Below are positions 32,679 through 34,644 of a stretch of 34,644 bases of DNA, one piece after another. The notes under the pieces were generated by a model that was not told where the DNA came from, searched no databases, and saw nothing but the letters and a program-made list of their open reading frames with translations. How positions within the stretch are numbered: position 1 is the stretch's first letter; every line of letters begins with the position of its first letter. A program made the translations under genes and the position numbers. The stretch is taken from positions 1 through 34,644 of the forward strand of contig CAAGIW010000049.1 in the NCBI GenBank assembly GCA_900770025.1, given 5' to 3'. The DNA comes from an uncultured Prevotella sp. (GTDB taxonomy: Bacteria > Bacteroidota > Bacteroidia > Bacteroidales > Bacteroidaceae).

Positions 32679-33176
32679 TTATCTCAAATTCAGTTTATTG
32701 GCAGTAGCTATTCCCGCGACAGAAAGTTTCATCTTTTCCTTTGCTGTTGGCAAAATTGCATAGCGACCAGATTGCACCCACGTGTAGGGATGTTCTGCTT
32801 TTGGCAATCTGTCAATCTCTGGCGCATGGATCTTGAGCCAACGTTTCAGCCATTTAACTTTGTTTACGACTCTATCAACCTCAGATGTTTCAGCAGGATG
32901 CACCTCAAAAAAGTATATTCTGTCATCATACGACAAGGCGTAGTCCCAACGAGGTTCATTAGGATACAACTCCCTCACTTGACTGTCAATATCCAAACTT
33001 CCTTGCAGTTTATCTTGACAGGCAGCAACAACTTTACTGCGATCAACACTCTTTAGGGCTTGTTTGCCCACACAGAATCCGTTTTGAACCTCTTCCGTAT
33101 TCTCTATGGCCACCTGAAACGCACATTTGGAGTGATTCACTCCAGACTGTCCCCTTTTCCAATTCTTATTCGTCAT
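32679..33176 (-). CDS. Small partner protein of the ATPase, function unknown
   Basis: 165 residues from the ATG at 33176, which overlaps the end of the ATPase gene by 11 bp; upstream codons in the same frame are a shadow of that gene. I do not recognise a named family. The most conserved-looking part is RWDYALSYDDRIYFFEVHPA (77-95), a strand with Asp78 followed by a strand with Glu91-Val-His93, then a basic helix (VVNKVKWLKRWLK). The D...E-x-H layout recalls PD-(D/E)xK nucleases with His in place of Lys, but this is only a suggestion. The coupled overlap indicates joint function with the ATPase, in the way defence ATPases pair with a small effector. Confidence 0.75.
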   Translation of the reverse strand: MTNKNWKRGQSGVNHSKCAFQVAIENTEEVQNGFCVGKQALKSVDRSKVVAACQDKLQGSLDIDSQVRELYPNEPRWDYALSYDDRIYFFEVHPAETSEVDRVVNKVKWLKRWLKIHAPEIDRLPKAEHPYTWVQSGRYAILPTAKEKMKLSVAGIATANKLNLR

Positions 33177-34344
33177 ACTGTGCCATATACCTTGAAACAA
33201 CCTCATTCGCCTTACTTGAAAACTGGGTGAGGCCGCCCCACTCATTGATAGTCACATCTTCGCTGTAAACGTCAAGAGAAGAAATATCCTTAGAGTTTAC
33301 TTTTCCAGATGTATCACGTAAAAAACAATAGGTCTTAATATCCTTCTCGTAAATATCCTTCAGAAAGTCAAGACCATTTTTTTCACTGCTTTGTATGCCA
33401 AACACCTCACACAATGCGCCTACACGCTTGTCCTCGGGAATGCTCTTCAAGTGATTGTATGCCCACACAAACTCTAATAGCACGGGAGAATGTGTTGACA
33501 CAACCACCTTGTAGCCAGCATGTATAAATTCTATCATCTGCAAGATAATAGTTTGGATGGCCAAAGGATGCAAACCCATTTCAGGCTCTTCCAATATAAT
33601 ATACTCGTATTCTTTACGGTTCACTACATTCTGAGGGGGACCAGACAGGCAGTAGAATGCCATCAGCAAAGGCATAAACTCTTTTTGCCCGGCACTCCAG
33701 GTCATCAATGGAAGATGCATATCCTCAACATTCATTGCAATCTTACGCTGCCCTCCCCTCTCATCCAAGACAATCTTGCCACCATGAAAGATGGCCTTGT
33801 CATACATTCTTTTAATTGTAGATTGAAGTCTATTAGATAGCGGATATAAAACGCTACTATCCCCCAGACCGTTCTGTATGAACAATCTTAGCGTATCGCT
33901 GAACTTGCGTAACACAAACGGATCATTCTCACTGAACTCCATGAAATACTTGGGACGACCATCTGCAATGCTCAAAATACGCTGAGCGGGGATGTAAAAG
34001 ACTTTATCTGCAGGTTTTCCTTTGGGAGAGCATTCAAAGCACTTGCGAGTGTATATTTTTTCATTCAAGACAAATTCAGACTCAGTAGTCCACATGTTCG
34101 AAAGTCCTTCACCCAAATACCGGTTCAAAAGATTCTCCAGCTTATTGTTCACCACGAAGCCATAGTTCTCCAACGATTTCAATATCGCAAACCTATCCTT
34201 TACCAACTTGAACATTTGCAGGAACAAACTCTTCCCACTCGCCTGAGCGCCTATCAGCACAGTTAAATCGCCCAATTCAACATTCACATCTCGAATTGGT
34301 CCAAAATTCTTAACTGCAATTCTATCTTTCTGTATGATCCCCAT
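33166..34344 (-). CDS. ABC/OLD-type AAA ATPase, candidate defence component
   Basis: 392 residues of the SMC/RecF-like ATPase class found in OLD, Septu and related systems. Walker A is GAQASGKS (32-39), the ABC signature is TWSAGQKE (Ser217-Gln220), Walker B is YIILEEPEMGLHP (Glu252-Glu253), and an STHSP switch-His motif follows near 285. There is no long coiled coil, unlike true SMC proteins, and no TOPRIM nuclease domain after the ATPase, unlike full OLD proteins; the C-terminal 90 residues are unassigned. It is the first gene of a two-gene unit with its own promoter, set in AT-rich DNA. Confidence 0.85.
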   Translation of the reverse strand: MGIIQKDRIAVKNFGPIRDVNVELGDLTVLIGAQASGKSLFLQMFKLVKDRFAILKSLENYGFVVNNKLENLLNRYLGEGLSNMWTTESEFVLNEKIYTRKCFECSPKGKPADKVFYIPAQRILSIADGRPKYFMEFSENDPFVLRKFSDTLRLFIQNGLGDSSVLYPLSNRLQSTIKRMYDKAIFHGGKIVLDERGGQRKIAMNVEDMHLPLMTWSAGQKEFMPLLMAFYCLSGPPQNVVNRKEYEYIILEEPEMGLHPLAIQTIILQMIEFIHAGYKVVVSTHSPVLLEFVWAYNHLKSIPEDKRVGALCEVFGIQSSEKNGLDFLKDIYEKDIKTYCFLRDTSGKVNSKDISSLDVYSEDVTINEWGGLTQFSSKANEVVSRYMAQYDE

Positions 34345-34405
34345 AACATAATCCCCGAATAGAATGCAAGCACAAGCCTACATACCTTACACATATTATA
34401 GCGAA

Positions 34406-34437
34406 CAAAGATACTCATTTATTTCTAATAAACCACA
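34406..34437 (-). promoter_or_regulatory. Promoter of the ATPase-partner unit
   Basis: Minus-strand TGTG (34434-34437), 20 bp, then TATCTTTG (34406-34413): a perfect -7 box and a -33 box with one change. The leader is about 55 nt. The rest of the window end (34438-34644) shows no gene. Confidence 0.65.
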
Positions 34438-34644
34438 GAAAAACAGTTTTTCACGCACAGTTTAAGCAAATTTCATCTAAAATCTCATCAAAAATACTAC
34501 TCTACTGTTGTCTAAAATGCAATAATTAAACCCAAATCGCTTTCTATGTTAATATCCAAATGTTTTGACCATTATTTTCAATTTATGCTGAGATTTTATA
34601 TTCAGGGGTGAATGTTTGGCGATTTCTGACCATGGCTGTGACCA

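Overview
The window looks like a chromosomal segment of a Bacteroidota species, most likely Prevotella or a close relative. The grounds are several upstream regions carrying the Bacteroidetes promoter pattern TTTG-N19-21-TAnnTTTG, a secreted protein ending in the Prevotella-style type IX secretion tail, a lipoprotein with acidic residues after its lipid cysteine, the order lon-tgt-lptG, and a TGT enzyme without the usual zinc cysteines. The genus is an inference; there is no rRNA or tRNA to test it.

Region 1 (1-7941) is envelope and metabolism. An HD-domain hydrolase and menA are divergent from overlapping promoters. A minus-strand surface cluster follows: large lipoprotein, OmpA-like protein, type IX secreted protein, outer-membrane barrel. 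Region 2 (7942-11375) is accessory: a 22-bp tandem array with phased A/T tracts, a palindromic MITE-like repeat also present at the window start, a 5'-truncated AraC regulator, and a three-gene HipB/HipS/HipT-type toxin-antitoxin unit with three evenly spaced operators.

Region 3 (11376-19041) is core: yaaA, lon, tgt, an LptF/LptG permease, a DEAD-box helicase and a TRIC-type channel. Region 4 (19054-31300) is the most unusual part: one compact minus-strand operon behind a perfect Bacteroidetes promoter. In transcription order it encodes a triple zinc-ribbon protein, a membrane Ser/Thr kinase, a four-module CbxX-type AAA+ ATPase with an N-terminal zinc ribbon, a zinc-ribbon FHA protein, a PP2C phosphatase, MetA, and a U32-family enzyme fused in frame to a lipoprotein-like membrane protein that also ends in a zinc ribbon. 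Kinase, phosphatase, phospho-reader and ATPase make a full phosphorylation circuit, and the recurrent zinc ribbon looks like a shared assembly module. I do not recognise this as a named system.

Region 5 (31301-34644) is AT-rich and mostly non-coding. It holds a second 22-bp array and ARG-box-like palindromes with no obvious target gene. A two-gene unit follows, an ABC/OLD-type ATPase overlapping a small unrecognised partner, which is a plausible defence module.
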